A stretch of 64,000 bases of DNA from G020348385 sp964538085 (GCA_964538085.1 CAZIDF010000001.1:243723-307722); one strand, 5' to 3'; positions 27,493 to 36,831 are shown, counted from the first letter of the stretch. The notes: generated by a model from the sequence alone, not told the origin. Translations and numbers: made by a program.

Positions 27493-28383
27493 ATGAAAGT
27501 GCTGCTCGTTTATAACGCCCATGCAGCCCACAAACGAGCAAAAAAAATCCTTCCCGATGTGGAAGCCTGTTTTATCGAAAAGGGAATCAAATTCGACCTG
27601 CAGTTCACAGATTATCCCGAGCACGCTATGGACATCGTGGGGAAAGCGGATTTCAGTCAATACGATGGGGTGATCGCTGCAGGAGGAGATGGAACCCTAT
27701 TCGAAGTCATCAATGGATATTATAAAAATCCGGACACAGGGAAAATTCCTCTCGGCGTCCTCCCGATCGGCACAGGGAACGCCTTTGCCCGCGACTTCGA
27801 GCTGGACGTCTCCCGGTGGGAAAACGCCGTCGAGATCATCCGGTTGGGAAAGCCCAGGTATGTGGATGTGGGCAAGTATCACACACACGGCCAGGATTAT
27901 TATTTCCTCAATATCTTAGGCCTGGGATTCGTGGCAGATGTGGGCAAAACAGCCCACAAATTGAAAATTTTCGGGAACGTCTCCTACACCCTGGGTGTGT
28001 TCTACCAGATGGTTTTCCTGAACACCTACCAGGTCAAAATCGAAGCTGATGGGAAAACTTTCGAAAGAGAAAATATCTTTGTCGAGATCTCCAACACGCG
28101 CTACACCTCCAATTTCCTGATGGCACCGGCTGCCGAGATCGACGATGGTCTATTGGATGTCACTCTTTTGGGCAAAGCCACGCGGCGACGGCTGATCCAG
28201 TGCTTCCCCAAGATTTTCACCGGGGAGCATATACACTTGGAAGAAGTCGAGCAGTTCAAAGCGAAAAAAATTTCTGTCGAGACGGATATCCCCAAAGTTT
28301 TAACGCCTGATGGAGAGCTGGTGGGCATCACACCCGTCCAAGTCGAATGCCTCCACCAGGCTGTCCCCGTTTTCTGGAAATGA
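27493..28383 (+). CDS. Diacylglycerol/lipid kinase family protein (YegS/BmrU type)
   Basis: A 296-residue cytoplasmic enzyme of the DAGK-catalytic family that phosphorylates lipid alcohols such as diacylglycerol. The nucleotide-binding loop is intact (AAGGDGTLFEV near residues 62-72), as is the P(I/L)GTGNAFARDF block (near 92-103). The second beta-sandwich domain follows (NTRYTSNFLMAPAAEIDDG). Length is normal. Its TGA overlaps the ATG of the acyltransferase that follows, so the two are coupled and probably feed the same phospholipid pathway. Confidence 0.92.
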   Translation: MKVLLVYNAHAAHKRAKKILPDVEACFIEKGIKFDLQFTDYPEHAMDIVGKADFSQYDGVIAAGGDGTLFEVINGYYKNPDTGKIPLGVLPIGTGNAFARDFELDVSRWENAVEIIRLGKPRYVDVGKYHTHGQDYYFLNILGLGFVADVGKTAHKLKIFGNVSYTLGVFYQMVFLNTYQVKIEADGKTFERENIFVEISNTRYTSNFLMAPAAEIDDGLLDVTLLGKATRRRLIQCFPKIFTGEHIHLEEVEQFKAKKISVETDIPKVLTPDGELVGITPVQVECLHQAVPVFWK

Positions 28384-29114
28384 AACACCTGATCTCAGCC
28401 TATTCATGGTTTGCCGGAGGTCTTTATTTTATCCTTCTTTTGTTCCTCTGCATTTTTCTCTCCTGTCTCATCCCCCAGAAAGCTCTCGATCCTTTTATTA
28501 AAAAGAGCTTGAAACTTCTGTTCAAGATCCTGTTTATCAGGGTCCATTCAAAGGGGGCAGAAAATGTCGAGAAGAACAAAACTTATCTTTTTATGTCCAA
28601 TCATCAAAGCCTGTTCGACATCCCCTTGCTCGAGGGTTATGTCCCAACTTTTGTGCGAGGAGTGGAAGCCTTGAGGCAGTTCAAATGGCCTGTCTATGGC
28701 TGGGCCATCCGCCGTTTGGGGAACATCCCGATCGACCGGAAAAACATCCATGCCTCGATAAAGAGCATGAAAATAGCCGAAGAAATCCTAAAAAAGGGCA
28801 AATCCATCATCATTCTGCCGGAAGGGCACAGGACACGGGATGGCAATCTTGGCCCTTTCAAAAAGCTTCCCTTTTACCTGGCTAAGCAGGCAGGTGTCCC
28901 GGTCATTCCGATAGGCTTATCGGGCCTTTTCCAGCTCAAGCGCAAAGGATCCTGGTTGATCCGGCCCAGACCTGTGAAGATCAAATTCGGCCCGCCCATT
29001 CCCCCGGAAAAGATCCGGTGTCTCTCGACCGAAGAGTTGAGGGATTTCACAACAGAGAAAATTAAAGACTTGATCGACCAATCGGAGCATGTTTCAGATC
29101 ATGATATCGTTTAA
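28380..29114 (+). CDS. plsC: 1-acyl-sn-glycerol-3-phosphate acyltransferase (PlsC type)
   Basis: Starts at ATG 28380 inside the previous stop (ATGA overlap). The 244-residue protein opens with a membrane segment (FAGGLYFILLLFLCIFLSCL). The acyltransferase motifs follow: NHQSLFD (HX4D, catalytic His), LPEGHRTRDG (motif III) and VPVIPIGLSG (motif IV). It makes phosphatidic acid from lysophosphatidic acid at the inner membrane. Together with the lipid kinase upstream it can produce and recycle phosphatidate. Its last four bases overlap the end of the convergent deacetylase gene. Confidence 0.93.
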   Translation: MKHLISAYSWFAGGLYFILLLFLCIFLSCLIPQKALDPFIKKSLKLLFKILFIRVHSKGAENVEKNKTYLFMSNHQSLFDIPLLEGYVPTFVRGVEALRQFKWPVYGWAIRRLGNIPIDRKNIHASIKSMKIAEEILKKGKSIIILPEGHRTRDGNLGPFKKLPFYLAKQAGVPVIPIGLSGLFQLKRKGSWLIRPRPVKIKFGPPIPPEKIRCLSTEELRDFTTEKIKDLIDQSEHVSDHDIV

Positions 29115-29848
29115 TCCAACAGTAAATCTGAAAGGGTTAAGAATTCAAACCCATTATCTTTCAACCTCGGAATGATTTCGGTGAGGGCTTCCAAAGTCTG
29201 AGATCTATCTACACGTCTAGCATTCCCTCCGTCGTGCAATATGATGATGGAACCAGCACCAGTTCGCTGGAGAACTCTATCCACGATTTTTTCCTTTCCT
29301 GGAAGGTGCGGGTCTCGTGGATAAACATCGCCTACGACCGTTTCGTACCCAGATTGTTCCGCGATATCCAACACTTGCTTCGTGAAAAATCCCGCAGGCG
29401 GTCTGAAAAACCTCGGCTCAACTCCATCGATATTTCTGAGAAGTGCATCGGTGCGCTGTATCTCATCCCGGATCCTATTTTTTGTCGACGCATACAAAAG
29501 GGAATGAGAAAAGGTGTGATTGCCTATCTCGTGGCCTTCGCTCACCATTTTAAGCGCAATCCCGGGATGCTTTTCAAGGTGTTTTCCGACCAGAAAAAAT
29601 GTGGCCCGGATATTGAACCGTTTCAAAAGCTCGAGGATCCGAGGTGTCGATGTTGCGTGCGGGCCGTCATCGAAAGTTAAGGCGATTTTTAATTTATCTG
29701 TTGGAGCTCGCCAATGGACGCGTTCGATCAGTTTCGGCCCCAACCGCTCCAGAGAAACAGCATGGCTCAGGTCGCTCAGCAACAGATGGGGCCTGAAATT
29801 GCTCAAAATCTTTCCGACCTTTGTTTTTTTTGTCTTGTTCGATTCCAT
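29111..29848 (-). CDS. Polysaccharide deacetylase (NodB/CE4 family)
   Basis: A 245-residue metal-dependent deacetylase. All CE4 motifs are visible: TFDDGPH (catalytic Asp and metal Asp), HTFSH (two metal His), FRPPAG, and IILHDGG. The substrates of the family are N-acetylated sugars in peptidoglycan, chitin-like polymers or lipid-linked glycans. No signal peptide or membrane anchor is evident, which is unusual for a wall-acting deacetylase. It may act on a cytoplasmic or membrane-bound intermediate, or the start may be further upstream. It lies 9 bases downstream of the large acyltransferase, same strand. Confidence 0.9.
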   Translation of the reverse strand: MESNKTKKTKVGKILSNFRPHLLLSDLSHAVSLERLGPKLIERVHWRAPTDKLKIALTFDDGPHATSTPRILELLKRFNIRATFFLVGKHLEKHPGIALKMVSEGHEIGNHTFSHSLLYASTKNRIRDEIQRTDALLRNIDGVEPRFFRPPAGFFTKQVLDIAEQSGYETVVGDVYPRDPHLPGKEKIVDRVLQRTGAGSIIILHDGGNARRVDRSQTLEALTEIIPRLKDNGFEFLTLSDLLLD

Positions 29849-29857
29849 GCGTAAATG

Positions 29858-31258
29858 CTACTGTGCCTTATTCATACTCTCGAAATATTCATCTCTGCAA
29901 GAATTCATCTCCGTTATCAGCATATTCCTTGTACGACGCATTTTACCGATTAGGTGCCGGTTTGTAAAAAGGAAAAAGGAAAAACTGACACGCTCCTGAA
30001 TCTGACGGATCTCTTTAATATAGCCCAATGCAAAAAAGCCGGATAGCGGCAAGGTGCAAAAATAAAGAATGGCCCATAAATATCCTTCCAAGTACCAAAC
30101 TAGAAAAACTTGGGCTCCATAGAATAATATAAATGTGGCCCCTCCCCCCATCAACAATGCCATCAGAATCTTGGTCTTGTCATCGATAAACTTCTTTGCG
30201 ATGAACTCGGTGATCCTGAATGGGAAAAAATTGTTGAGAATGCCGTATACAGCCAGGGGAAATCCGATGATTGCCTTGGCAATACCTGCCAACTCGGTTT
30301 TAAAAAGCTTTTCGATGCTCGTCTTTTCCCTCACCAATATGTCCTTTAAATGGAGGTCCTTTAACTTGCGCTTGTAATCGGAGATACTCTCCTCCATGTT
30401 CCTCACTTTTTGTGGATTGTTTTCGTGAAAATAGGCCACACACTCAGCGATTTTCTGCATTATGACAAACTCGGCGACGATCTTTTTGGAAGATTTATGA
30501 TCGACCAGGGTTTGGGTCATCAGCTCATCCCGATAAATGCTCTCGATATCTTTCACGAAACGATCCAATTCTGTATGCTGGACGTTGACGGTGAGATTTT
30601 CCAAGCTGTCCCGGATATTGGCGGTGAGCCTATTGACGGCCTCGACATTATCCTTCTCATTCAGGGAAAAGTAAGGCTGCAGATCGATCGGTCTTCCCAC
30701 GTTCACCAGGACCTTGCTTCGGAAGCGACTGCGCGAGAAAAAATAGAGCCCGACAGGGATAAGTCTGACGCCGAGGGAATAATCATTTCTTCTCTCCGAC
30801 TCCAAAACGATCCTGGCCGCCCCTGTTTTTATCTTTCTCACACGGCGTTCCATTTCGCTTATACCCTCAGGAAAAATGCCTATAACATCTCCCCTTTCCA
30901 AAACATCATAACATTCCTGGAAGGTCTCGACATTCCGATCGATTTCATCTGACTTCCCTCGTTTACGGGATACAGGGATCACGCCGCAACTCCGGAGCAA
31001 TTTCGCTCTCAGTTTATTGGCAAACAATCCGGCGTGGGCGATGTAATGGACTTTTCGTTTAATGGCAGAGCTCAGGACAAATGCATCCATCTGGGAATCG
31101 GGATGATTGACCGCCAAGAGTACAGGTCCTCGCTTCGGGACATTCTCTCCATGGCGGATCTCGATCTTCTGGAAAAAAATAGCCAAAGCGACCTTTATGA
31201 TGTTCTGGAGGAATGTGTACAGCACCTGTCTTGCGATCTCCTTTTCCCCTGCCCACAT
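29858..31258 (-). CDS. Large acyltransferase with C-terminal membrane helices
   Basis: A 466-residue protein. The N-terminal half is a glycerolipid acyltransferase: NHPDSQMD (catalytic His and Asp, the NHPN-type variant), FPEGISE (motif III), and IPVGLYF. Residues about 310-460 hold several membrane helices (IIGFPLAVYGILNNFFPF; ILMALLMGGGATFILFYGA; ILYFCTLPLSGFFALGYI), so the enzyme is membrane-embedded. Proteins of this shape are annotated as 1-acyl-glycerol-phosphate acyltransferases, and the donor and acceptor are not known. The ATG at 31258 lacks an obvious binding site. Confidence 0.85.
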   Translation of the reverse strand: MWAGEKEIARQVLYTFLQNIIKVALAIFFQKIEIRHGENVPKRGPVLLAVNHPDSQMDAFVLSSAIKRKVHYIAHAGLFANKLRAKLLRSCGVIPVSRKRGKSDEIDRNVETFQECYDVLERGDVIGIFPEGISEMERRVRKIKTGAARIVLESERRNDYSLGVRLIPVGLYFFSRSRFRSKVLVNVGRPIDLQPYFSLNEKDNVEAVNRLTANIRDSLENLTVNVQHTELDRFVKDIESIYRDELMTQTLVDHKSSKKIVAEFVIMQKIAECVAYFHENNPQKVRNMEESISDYKRKLKDLHLKDILVREKTSIEKLFKTELAGIAKAIIGFPLAVYGILNNFFPFRITEFIAKKFIDDKTKILMALLMGGGATFILFYGAQVFLVWYLEGYLWAILYFCTLPLSGFFALGYIKEIRQIQERVSFSFFLFTNRHLIGKMRRTRNMLITEMNSCRDEYFESMNKAQ

Positions 31259-31401
31259 CAGAGCATATCAGGGAACAATCTAGGTGTCAAATGCGCAAAA
31301 AACCGGATCCGTTTATTCATTGACAAATTTTCCCAGAGGGATTTTTTTTATTATTCGGATACACCTCTTAAAGTCATTTTATCAAGGGAGAAAATTATTA
31401 A

Positions 31402-31755
31402 ATGTCCAGACCCGCATGGTATACAATAATGGCTGAATTCGAGAACCCATCTCTGCTTAAATCATCCTGGCAGATTATCAACACCTTAGTGCCTTACTTC
31501 TTTTTGTGGTACGTTATGGTCCGCGCCCTACAGACAGGGTACTCTTTGCAGTGGTTTTCCGGAAATATCGGTTATCATCACATTCATCATATAAAGCCGT
31601 TGATTCCCAACTACAGGCTGGAAGAATGTTACAAGGCTATCCCTGATCTAAAGGAAATCAAGCTGCTAACCATTGGCAAAAGCCTGCGTTCTCTCCGATT
31701 GCATCTCTGGGATGAAACCCCTAATAAACTTGTGAGTTTTCGTTCTTTGCAATAA
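31402..31755 (+). pseudogene. Fatty-acid desaturase with a large in-frame internal deletion
   Basis: The 117-residue frame joins the two ends of a membrane fatty-acid desaturase. Residues 1-47 match the N-terminus (LLKSSWQIINTLVPYFFLWY, first membrane helix). Residues 48-117 match the C-terminus (LQWFSGNIGYHHIHH, the third histidine box, then IPNYRLEECYKAIP and SLRSLRLHLWDE). The HDCGH-type first box, the second box and the middle membrane helices are missing, so roughly two thirds of the usual length is gone. The seam is near base 31542. A start with GGGAGA upstream and an intact stop remain. It cannot desaturate lipids as it stands. Confidence 0.8.
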
Positions 31756-31761
31756 TTTCGC

Positions 31762-31790
31762 TTGCATTCTATTTATTTATCAGATATACT
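31762..31790 (+). promoter_or_regulatory. Sigma-70-type promoter for the DEAD-box helicase
   Basis: TTGCAT (31762-31767), 17-base spacer, TATACT (31785-31790). Expected start near 31797, giving a leader of about 85 bases before the helicase gene. Long leaders are common on cold-induced helicase mRNAs, but no cold-shock box was identified. Confidence 0.55.
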
Positions 31791-31881
31791 GCGATTTCGA
31801 ACATTTGGAAGGAAAATAGTCTAGATAATCTTCTCTGACATTCCCACCCCTCATGTTTTAATCAAATTACAAGGAAAATAA

Positions 31882-33147
31882 ATGAACTTCAATGAGCTCA
31901 ACCTCGAATCCCGTCTTCTGCATGGAATTGCGGATCGAGGCTATACAGAAATGACGGCAGTCCAAAAACAAACTCTGAATGTAACCCTTAGGGGTTTGGA
32001 TGTGGCCGTACAATCCCAAACAGGAACGGGCAAGACCGCCGCGTTTTTAATCACGCTGTTCGACAGCATCATCAAAAACAACGCATCCGATAGAAAAAAG
32101 GCTTTGATCATCGTTCCGACCAGAGAGTTGGCAGTCCAGATCGAAAAAGAGGCCCGGTTATTGAACCGCCACACAGGATTGGCCATCGGAAGTTTTTTCG
32201 GCGGTGTGGGTTATGCCAGTCAACTGGCATCCCTGAAAAAAGGCGTGGATATCGTCATCGGGACTCCAGGAAGATTGTTGGATCTCGGTGAAAAAGGCCA
32301 TGTGCGGATGAAAAGTTTCGGATACCTGGTCATCGATGAGGCCGATCGTTTGTTCGATATGGGGTTTCTCCCGGACATCACAAAAATCATCCGGAAAATG
32401 CCCCCACGTTATGCCCGGCAAAACATGCTTTTCAGCGCCACCCTGAACCGTGTTTCCAGAAAAATCGCGATCGAACACATGAACCGGCCGGAATTTATCG
32501 AAGTCACACCAGATAAGCTGACCGTTGATACGATATCGCAACAACTCTACCATGTGAAAAGCCACATCAAGATGAACCTCATGTTGGGCATTCTCAAGGC
32601 CCAATCGCCGCAGAACGCTCTGATTTTTACCAATATGCGTCATTCCGCTTTCCGGTTGGCCAAAAATCTGCAGCAAAACGGATTCCGCAGCCAACACCTG
32701 ACCGGTGACCTTCCCCAGAATCGAAGATTGAGTGTCATCAAAGATTTTATGGCGGGAAAGTTCGCATTTCTTGTCGCTACCGATGTGGCCGCCCGAGGGC
32801 TTCATATCGATGATCTAGAGATGGTCATCAACTATGATGTTCCCCAGGATTGTGAAAACTACGTCCATCGGATCGGACGAACGGCCCGTGCTGGCAATAC
32901 AGGAAAAGCGATCACATTCGCAAGCGAAGGCACAGCGGATCATCTGGAGGCCATCGAATCCTTTATCGGCATGAAAATTCCTGTGCAGACCGCAAAGGAT
33001 GATCTTTATGCCACGGATGTAAGCATCGGGTCGAACTCAGGCATGAGGTTCCGAAACGACAGATCGAAAAAAAACCGCACAAATTCACGCCCAAAAAATT
33101 TTCAAAGGAAAAAGAATCCAGAGAGAACCAGACAATATGCGGTTTGA
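31882..33147 (+). CDS. DEAD-box ATP-dependent RNA helicase (RhlE/CsdA-like)
   Basis: A 421-residue RNA-unwinding ATPase. Motifs in order: Q motif region (GYTEMTAVQKQ), Walker A SQTGTGKT, PTRELAVQ, TPGRLLD, DEAD box (VIDEADRLFDMGF), SATL, then the second RecA domain with LIFTNMRHS, TDVAARGLHI and HRIGRTARAG. A basic, Asn/Arg/Lys-rich tail (about 385-421) lacks structured RNA-binding domains and probably adds nonspecific RNA affinity. It is followed 71 bases later by an RRM protein. The pair is the common bacterial arrangement for RNA remodelling in ribosome assembly or cold growth. Confidence 0.95.
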   Translation: MNFNELNLESRLLHGIADRGYTEMTAVQKQTLNVTLRGLDVAVQSQTGTGKTAAFLITLFDSIIKNNASDRKKALIIVPTRELAVQIEKEARLLNRHTGLAIGSFFGGVGYASQLASLKKGVDIVIGTPGRLLDLGEKGHVRMKSFGYLVIDEADRLFDMGFLPDITKIIRKMPPRYARQNMLFSATLNRVSRKIAIEHMNRPEFIEVTPDKLTVDTISQQLYHVKSHIKMNLMLGILKAQSPQNALIFTNMRHSAFRLAKNLQQNGFRSQHLTGDLPQNRRLSVIKDFMAGKFAFLVATDVAARGLHIDDLEMVINYDVPQDCENYVHRIGRTARAGNTGKAITFASEGTADHLEAIESFIGMKIPVQTAKDDLYATDVSIGSNSGMRFRNDRSKKNRTNSRPKNFQRKKNPERTRQYAV

Positions 33148-33218
33148 ATAATATAAACGTTTTCAAAAAAGTCAAAAACACATGTTGACTGATAAAGAAA
33201 AAGAATAAGGAGAAAAGA

Positions 33219-33515
33219 ATGCAAGGAAGCAAACTTTATGTTGGAAATTTCAGTTATTCCGTATCTGAAGATGATCTGAAAGAAATGTTCTCCAGTCATG
33301 GAGAAGTCAGAGAAGTCAAAGTGATCGAAGGGAGAGGTTTTGGGTTTGTCGAAATGTCAAGCCCGTCAGAAGCAGAAAAAGCCAAAGAAGCTTTGAACGG
33401 ATCCAATCACAAAGGCCGCACTCTGAGAGTCGACGAAGCCCGTCCGCCCAAAGAACGCAGTTTCGGTGGCGGAGGTGGAAGTCGAGGCGGAGATCGCGGT
33501 TACCGCAGATATTAA
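33219..33515 (+). CDS. Glycine-rich RRM RNA-binding protein
   Basis: A 98-residue protein with a single RNA-recognition motif: RNP2 (KLYVGNF, residues 5-11) and RNP1 (GRGFGFVEM, near 43-51). A short Gly/Arg tail follows (GGGGGSRGGDRGYRRY). It belongs to the cyanobacterial/proteobacterial Rbp type that binds single-stranded RNA and is often cold-induced. The start has AAGGAGAAAAG upstream. It follows the DEAD-box helicase and may share its transcript. Confidence 0.93.
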   Translation: MQGSKLYVGNFSYSVSEDDLKEMFSSHGEVREVKVIEGRGFGFVEMSSPSEAEKAKEALNGSNHKGRTLRVDEARPPKERSFGGGGGSRGGDRGYRRY

Positions 33516-33539
33516 AATACTCCTCAGCAAATAGACGGA

Positions 33540-33929
33540 TTATTTCCGTTTTTTGCCGGTGATGCTTGCCTCGCCGTATTCCATCGAGAGGTATCCTTTG
33601 AGGGTATCTCCTTCGATCGTGGCGCGGTAGTCGATTGTCATAGTTTGACCGCCGGCATCGATATTCACGGTGAAAGAAAGCTCGTTGTTTTCGAAGGAGA
33701 GACCTTCCATCTCATAATCCCCGCTTGTTCCCTTAAATAGTCCCTTTAGATTCTCTCCATCCATGGAGAAGACGAACACAAAAGTATACTGGCCGTCCTC
33801 TGTCTGCACATCCCATTCCCCGAGAAGTCCTTCATATTCATTTTTCTGAGAAGCGGACAGTAAAGCCACAGATAAGATGAATAAGATTATCCCCACAATC
33901 GTTAAAGCCGGGTATTTTGTATTTTTCAT
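33540..33929 (-). CDS. Small secreted beta-rich protein, tandem copy 2
   Basis: A 129-residue protein with an N-terminal hydrophobic signal (LTIVGIILFILSVALLSAS). A single beta-rich domain follows (LLGEWDVQTEDGQYTFVF, NNELSFTVNIDAGGQ, ATIEGDTLKGYLSM, SITGKKRK). It is a tandem duplicate of the gene just upstream, which begins in the same way. The start codon follows that gene's TAG by one base, and AGGAGATAG overlaps the stop, so translation is coupled. The strand pattern suggests a lipocalin/calycin-like barrel. The same kind of domain forms the C-terminus of the exported methyltransferase at 40485. Function unknown. Confidence 0.7.
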   Translation of the reverse strand: MKNTKYPALTIVGIILFILSVALLSASQKNEYEGLLGEWDVQTEDGQYTFVFVFSMDGENLKGLFKGTSGDYEMEGLSFENNELSFTVNIDAGGQTMTIDYRATIEGDTLKGYLSMEYGEASITGKKRK

Positions 33930-33930
33930 A

Positions 33931-34320
33931 CTATCTCCTTTTCTTTCCGCTGATGTTCATCTCGCCCATTTCCATAGAGAGAAAGCCTTCGAGTGAGTCT
34001 TCTTCGATCGTGGCGGAAAAATCGACGACCACTATCTGACCGCCGGCATCGATGGTCACGGTGAACATGAGCTCATTGCCTTCGAAAGAAATGTCCGCCA
34101 TTTCCACATCACCGGTGGGGCCCTCGAACATTCCGGATAAGACATCCTCTTCCAGGGAAAAGGTAAACACAAACATAAACTGGCCGTCCTCTGTCTGCAC
34201 GTCCCATTCCCCGAGCAAAGCATCACAGTTCGCCTCCTGTGCAGGGGCAAGGAGGGTTGCCAGCAGACAGAACATAATCATCCCGATGATCGTCAGGCTC
34301 GATTTTTTTCCTCTTGACAT
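33931..34320 (-). CDS. Small secreted beta-rich protein, tandem copy 1
   Basis: Start chosen at ATG 34320, with GAGGAGATC upstream; five more in-frame residues lack a site. The 129-residue product has a signal sequence (LTIIGMIMFCLLATLLAPAQ), then the same domain as its neighbour: LLGEWDVQTEDGQFMFVF, GNELMFTVTIDAGGQ, ATIEEDSLEGFLSM, NISGKKRR. Both copies end in a short basic tail. The pair sits between the RRM gene and a permease operon with no obvious functional partner. Confidence 0.7.
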   Translation of the reverse strand: MSRGKKSSLTIIGMIMFCLLATLLAPAQEANCDALLGEWDVQTEDGQFMFVFTFSLEEDVLSGMFEGPTGDVEMADISFEGNELMFTVTIDAGGQIVVVDFSATIEEDSLEGFLSMEMGEMNISGKKRR

Positions 34321-34411
34321 ATGATCTCCTCTCATAAGAGTACCCTACCATACAAAAAATTCGGCCGTCAATCACAAAATTTAAAAGGGGAAATCGGAGT
34401 AAGGAATCACT

Positions 34412-36808
34412 TTATTCGTAGCGCAGGGACTCGACAGGATTTGTCAGGGCCGTTTTGATGGCTTGATAACTGATAGTGAGAGCAGCAACGACCATGGAAA
34501 TGACAGCGGAAAAAACAAAGGCGATCAACGTGAGGCTGGTTCGATAGGCAAATCCCTGGAGCCATAATCGTAATGCATAATACGCGATGGGCCACGCGAT
34601 TGCATTAGCGATCAGAATCCGCTTTGTGAATTCCTTTGACAGAAGCAAAATTATCTCCGACAATGATGCTCCCAGAACCTTCCGGATGCCTATCTCCTTG
34701 GTTCTCTGCTCGGCTGTGAAAGAAGCCAACCCGAACAAACCCAAAGAGGCGATAAAAACAGCCAGAATCGCAAAATAAGAAAAAATCTTGCTCAATCTTT
34801 CCTCTGACCTGTACTGAGCATCGAACGAATCATCCAAAAAGGCATAATCAAAAGGCCGAAAGGGATCGATTTGCCTCATTTTACTTTCCAGAAAAGATAG
34901 CGTCTCCTGAACATTTTCCGCTTTTATACGGACAGAGAGGGAATTGAAGTTGTGCGTCGTGCAACCGATAAAAAGAGGAGTGATTTTCTTCCGGAGGGAC
35001 TCGATGTGAAAATCTTTCACCACGCCGATGACCGTGTATTTTCTTATTTTTTGTGACACGGATAGGTCTCCGATGGTTTTCCCGACAGGTTTTTCCCAAC
35101 CGAATTTTTGTGCGGCTGTTTCATTAATGATGACGGACTGCGAGGTGTCAGTTGAGAATTCTTCTGAAAAATTCCTGCCTGCCACTATCTCGATGCCCAT
35201 CGTGGGAATAAATTCATGGTCGACGTAGAGTTCACCCATGTATTGCTTTTGATCCAGGGTGAATCCTTCTGGGATAAAAGGATTGACATAGGTCGTCTGT
35301 CCCGGGACATGGGAAGAGGCAGCAACACGGACGATCCCAATATGGCTTTCCAGCTCCTGTTTAACCGGCCTGAGCGTGTCTAGCGTGCTTTCATCGCTTA
35401 TCGGAATGACCACGACCTGTTCCTTCTGGAAGCCCAATCTTTTGTTTTTCATGTAATTGAGCTGGTTATAAACGACTATCGTTCCGACGATAAGAGCAAT
35501 GGAGATCGTGAATTGAACGATCACAAGCGCACTCCGAAACAAAGTTCCTGCCTTGCCAGACTTGAATTCTCCTTTAAGCACGCGTGTGGGCTGGAATGCC
35601 GATAAGAAAAAGGCAGGGTAGCTGCCTGCGATCAACCCGACAAACAGGGCTAATCCTAAAAGACCAGGAATCAGCCAAAAATTTTGGGCATAATCGATGC
35701 GCAGATCGATACCCGAAATGGATCGGAACAACGGCAAGGCGAGATCGACAAGAAGAAGGGCCAGGATACAAGCTATGATGCTGTTCAACATCGATTCACT
35801 CAAGAACTGCCGGATTATCTTCCCTCTATCCGCGCCCAGAACTTTGCGTAATCCCACTTCTTTTGCTCTGTTCGAAGAACGAGCAGTCGAAAGATTCATG
35901 AAATTTATGCAAGCGATGACCAGGATAAAAAGAGCGATGGCCGAAAAAATATAGACATAAACAATACTACTGTTCCCTGAAATCTCCTGCATCAGGTCAG
36001 AATGCAGATGAATACCGGTAAGGGGCTGGAGTGAAAGGACCATCTCTGCTTTGGCTAATCGCAACATGGCTCCCACCCGCTTTTCGATCATTTCGGGAAG
36101 TTTCAGCTCCAGTTGTTCATACTCGAACCCTTTTTCAAGCAGAATATACGTGTAGTTGTTGATAGACAGCCAGTTTTGCATATCCCATCTGTTACTCTGG
36201 GCGTATGTTTCGAATGAACAGAACATGTTGAAGATAAAATGGGTATTGTGTGGAAGGTTTTTCATGACGCCCATAACCGTATAGTCAGTTTGATTGTTAA
36301 TATTCAAAAGCTTGCCGATCGGGTCTTCCGATCCGAAGTACTTTTGAGCCATGTCCTCTGTGATTACGACAGAATGAGCCGTATCGAGAGCTGTTCGGGG
36401 ATCGCCCTTCACTAGGGGAAAAGAGAAGATATCGAACACAGAAGGATCGGCAAAGAATAAATGATCCTCATAATCTGCATTGTTCCTGAACCGAACGGGC
36501 ATCCTTCCCATGCTGCGGAAACGGACAGCATCGACGACTTCCGGATAATTCTGGACGAGATAGTCGGCCATAGGAGGAGAGGATTTAGGAATTTCTAGGT
36601 CATCCCCAGCAATTTTCAATTCAGACTTCAGCCGACAGATCCTGTCAGCTTTTTCGTGGTACTTGTCATAACTCAGCTCATGGAAAACATATGCGGCCAT
36701 CAAAATACAGCACGCCATGCCGATGGCCAAACCGAAAATATTGATAAAGGAAAAGGCTTTGTGCTTTTTGAGATTCACGAAGGCGATTTTTAAGTAATTC
36801 TTGAGCAT
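34412..36808 (-). CDS. MacB/FtsX-type permease with a sigma-54 promoter
   Basis: Start at ATG 36808 behind GAGGAGACCGG; 31 further in-frame residues upstream lack a site and would overlap the promoter. The 798-residue permease starts MLKNYLKIAFVNLKKHK, with helix 1 in FSFINIFGLAIGMACCILM. FtsX signatures are KEVGLRKVLGA and KEIGIRKVLGA, flanking two periplasmic domains. It is divergent from the permease at 37085. Both have sigma-54 -24/-12 promoters, and phased dyads lie between them, so the pair looks stress- or signal-inducible through one enhancer-binding protein. No ATPase is adjacent. Confidence 0.88.
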   Translation of the reverse strand: MLKNYLKIAFVNLKKHKAFSFINIFGLAIGMACCILMAAYVFHELSYDKYHEKADRICRLKSELKIAGDDLEIPKSSPPMADYLVQNYPEVVDAVRFRSMGRMPVRFRNNADYEDHLFFADPSVFDIFSFPLVKGDPRTALDTAHSVVITEDMAQKYFGSEDPIGKLLNINNQTDYTVMGVMKNLPHNTHFIFNMFCSFETYAQSNRWDMQNWLSINNYTYILLEKGFEYEQLELKLPEMIEKRVGAMLRLAKAEMVLSLQPLTGIHLHSDLMQEISGNSSIVYVYIFSAIALFILVIACINFMNLSTARSSNRAKEVGLRKVLGADRGKIIRQFLSESMLNSIIACILALLLVDLALPLFRSISGIDLRIDYAQNFWLIPGLLGLALFVGLIAGSYPAFFLSAFQPTRVLKGEFKSGKAGTLFRSALVIVQFTISIALIVGTIVVYNQLNYMKNKRLGFQKEQVVVIPISDESTLDTLRPVKQELESHIGIVRVAASSHVPGQTTYVNPFIPEGFTLDQKQYMGELYVDHEFIPTMGIEIVAGRNFSEEFSTDTSQSVIINETAAQKFGWEKPVGKTIGDLSVSQKIRKYTVIGVVKDFHIESLRKKITPLFIGCTTHNFNSLSVRIKAENVQETLSFLESKMRQIDPFRPFDYAFLDDSFDAQYRSEERLSKIFSYFAILAVFIASLGLFGLASFTAEQRTKEIGIRKVLGASLSEIILLLSKEFTKRILIANAIAWPIAYYALRLWLQGFAYRTSLTLIAFVFSAVISMVVAALTISYQAIKTALTNPVESLRYE

Positions 36809-36831
36809 TCCGGTCTCCTCGGCCGAAAAAA

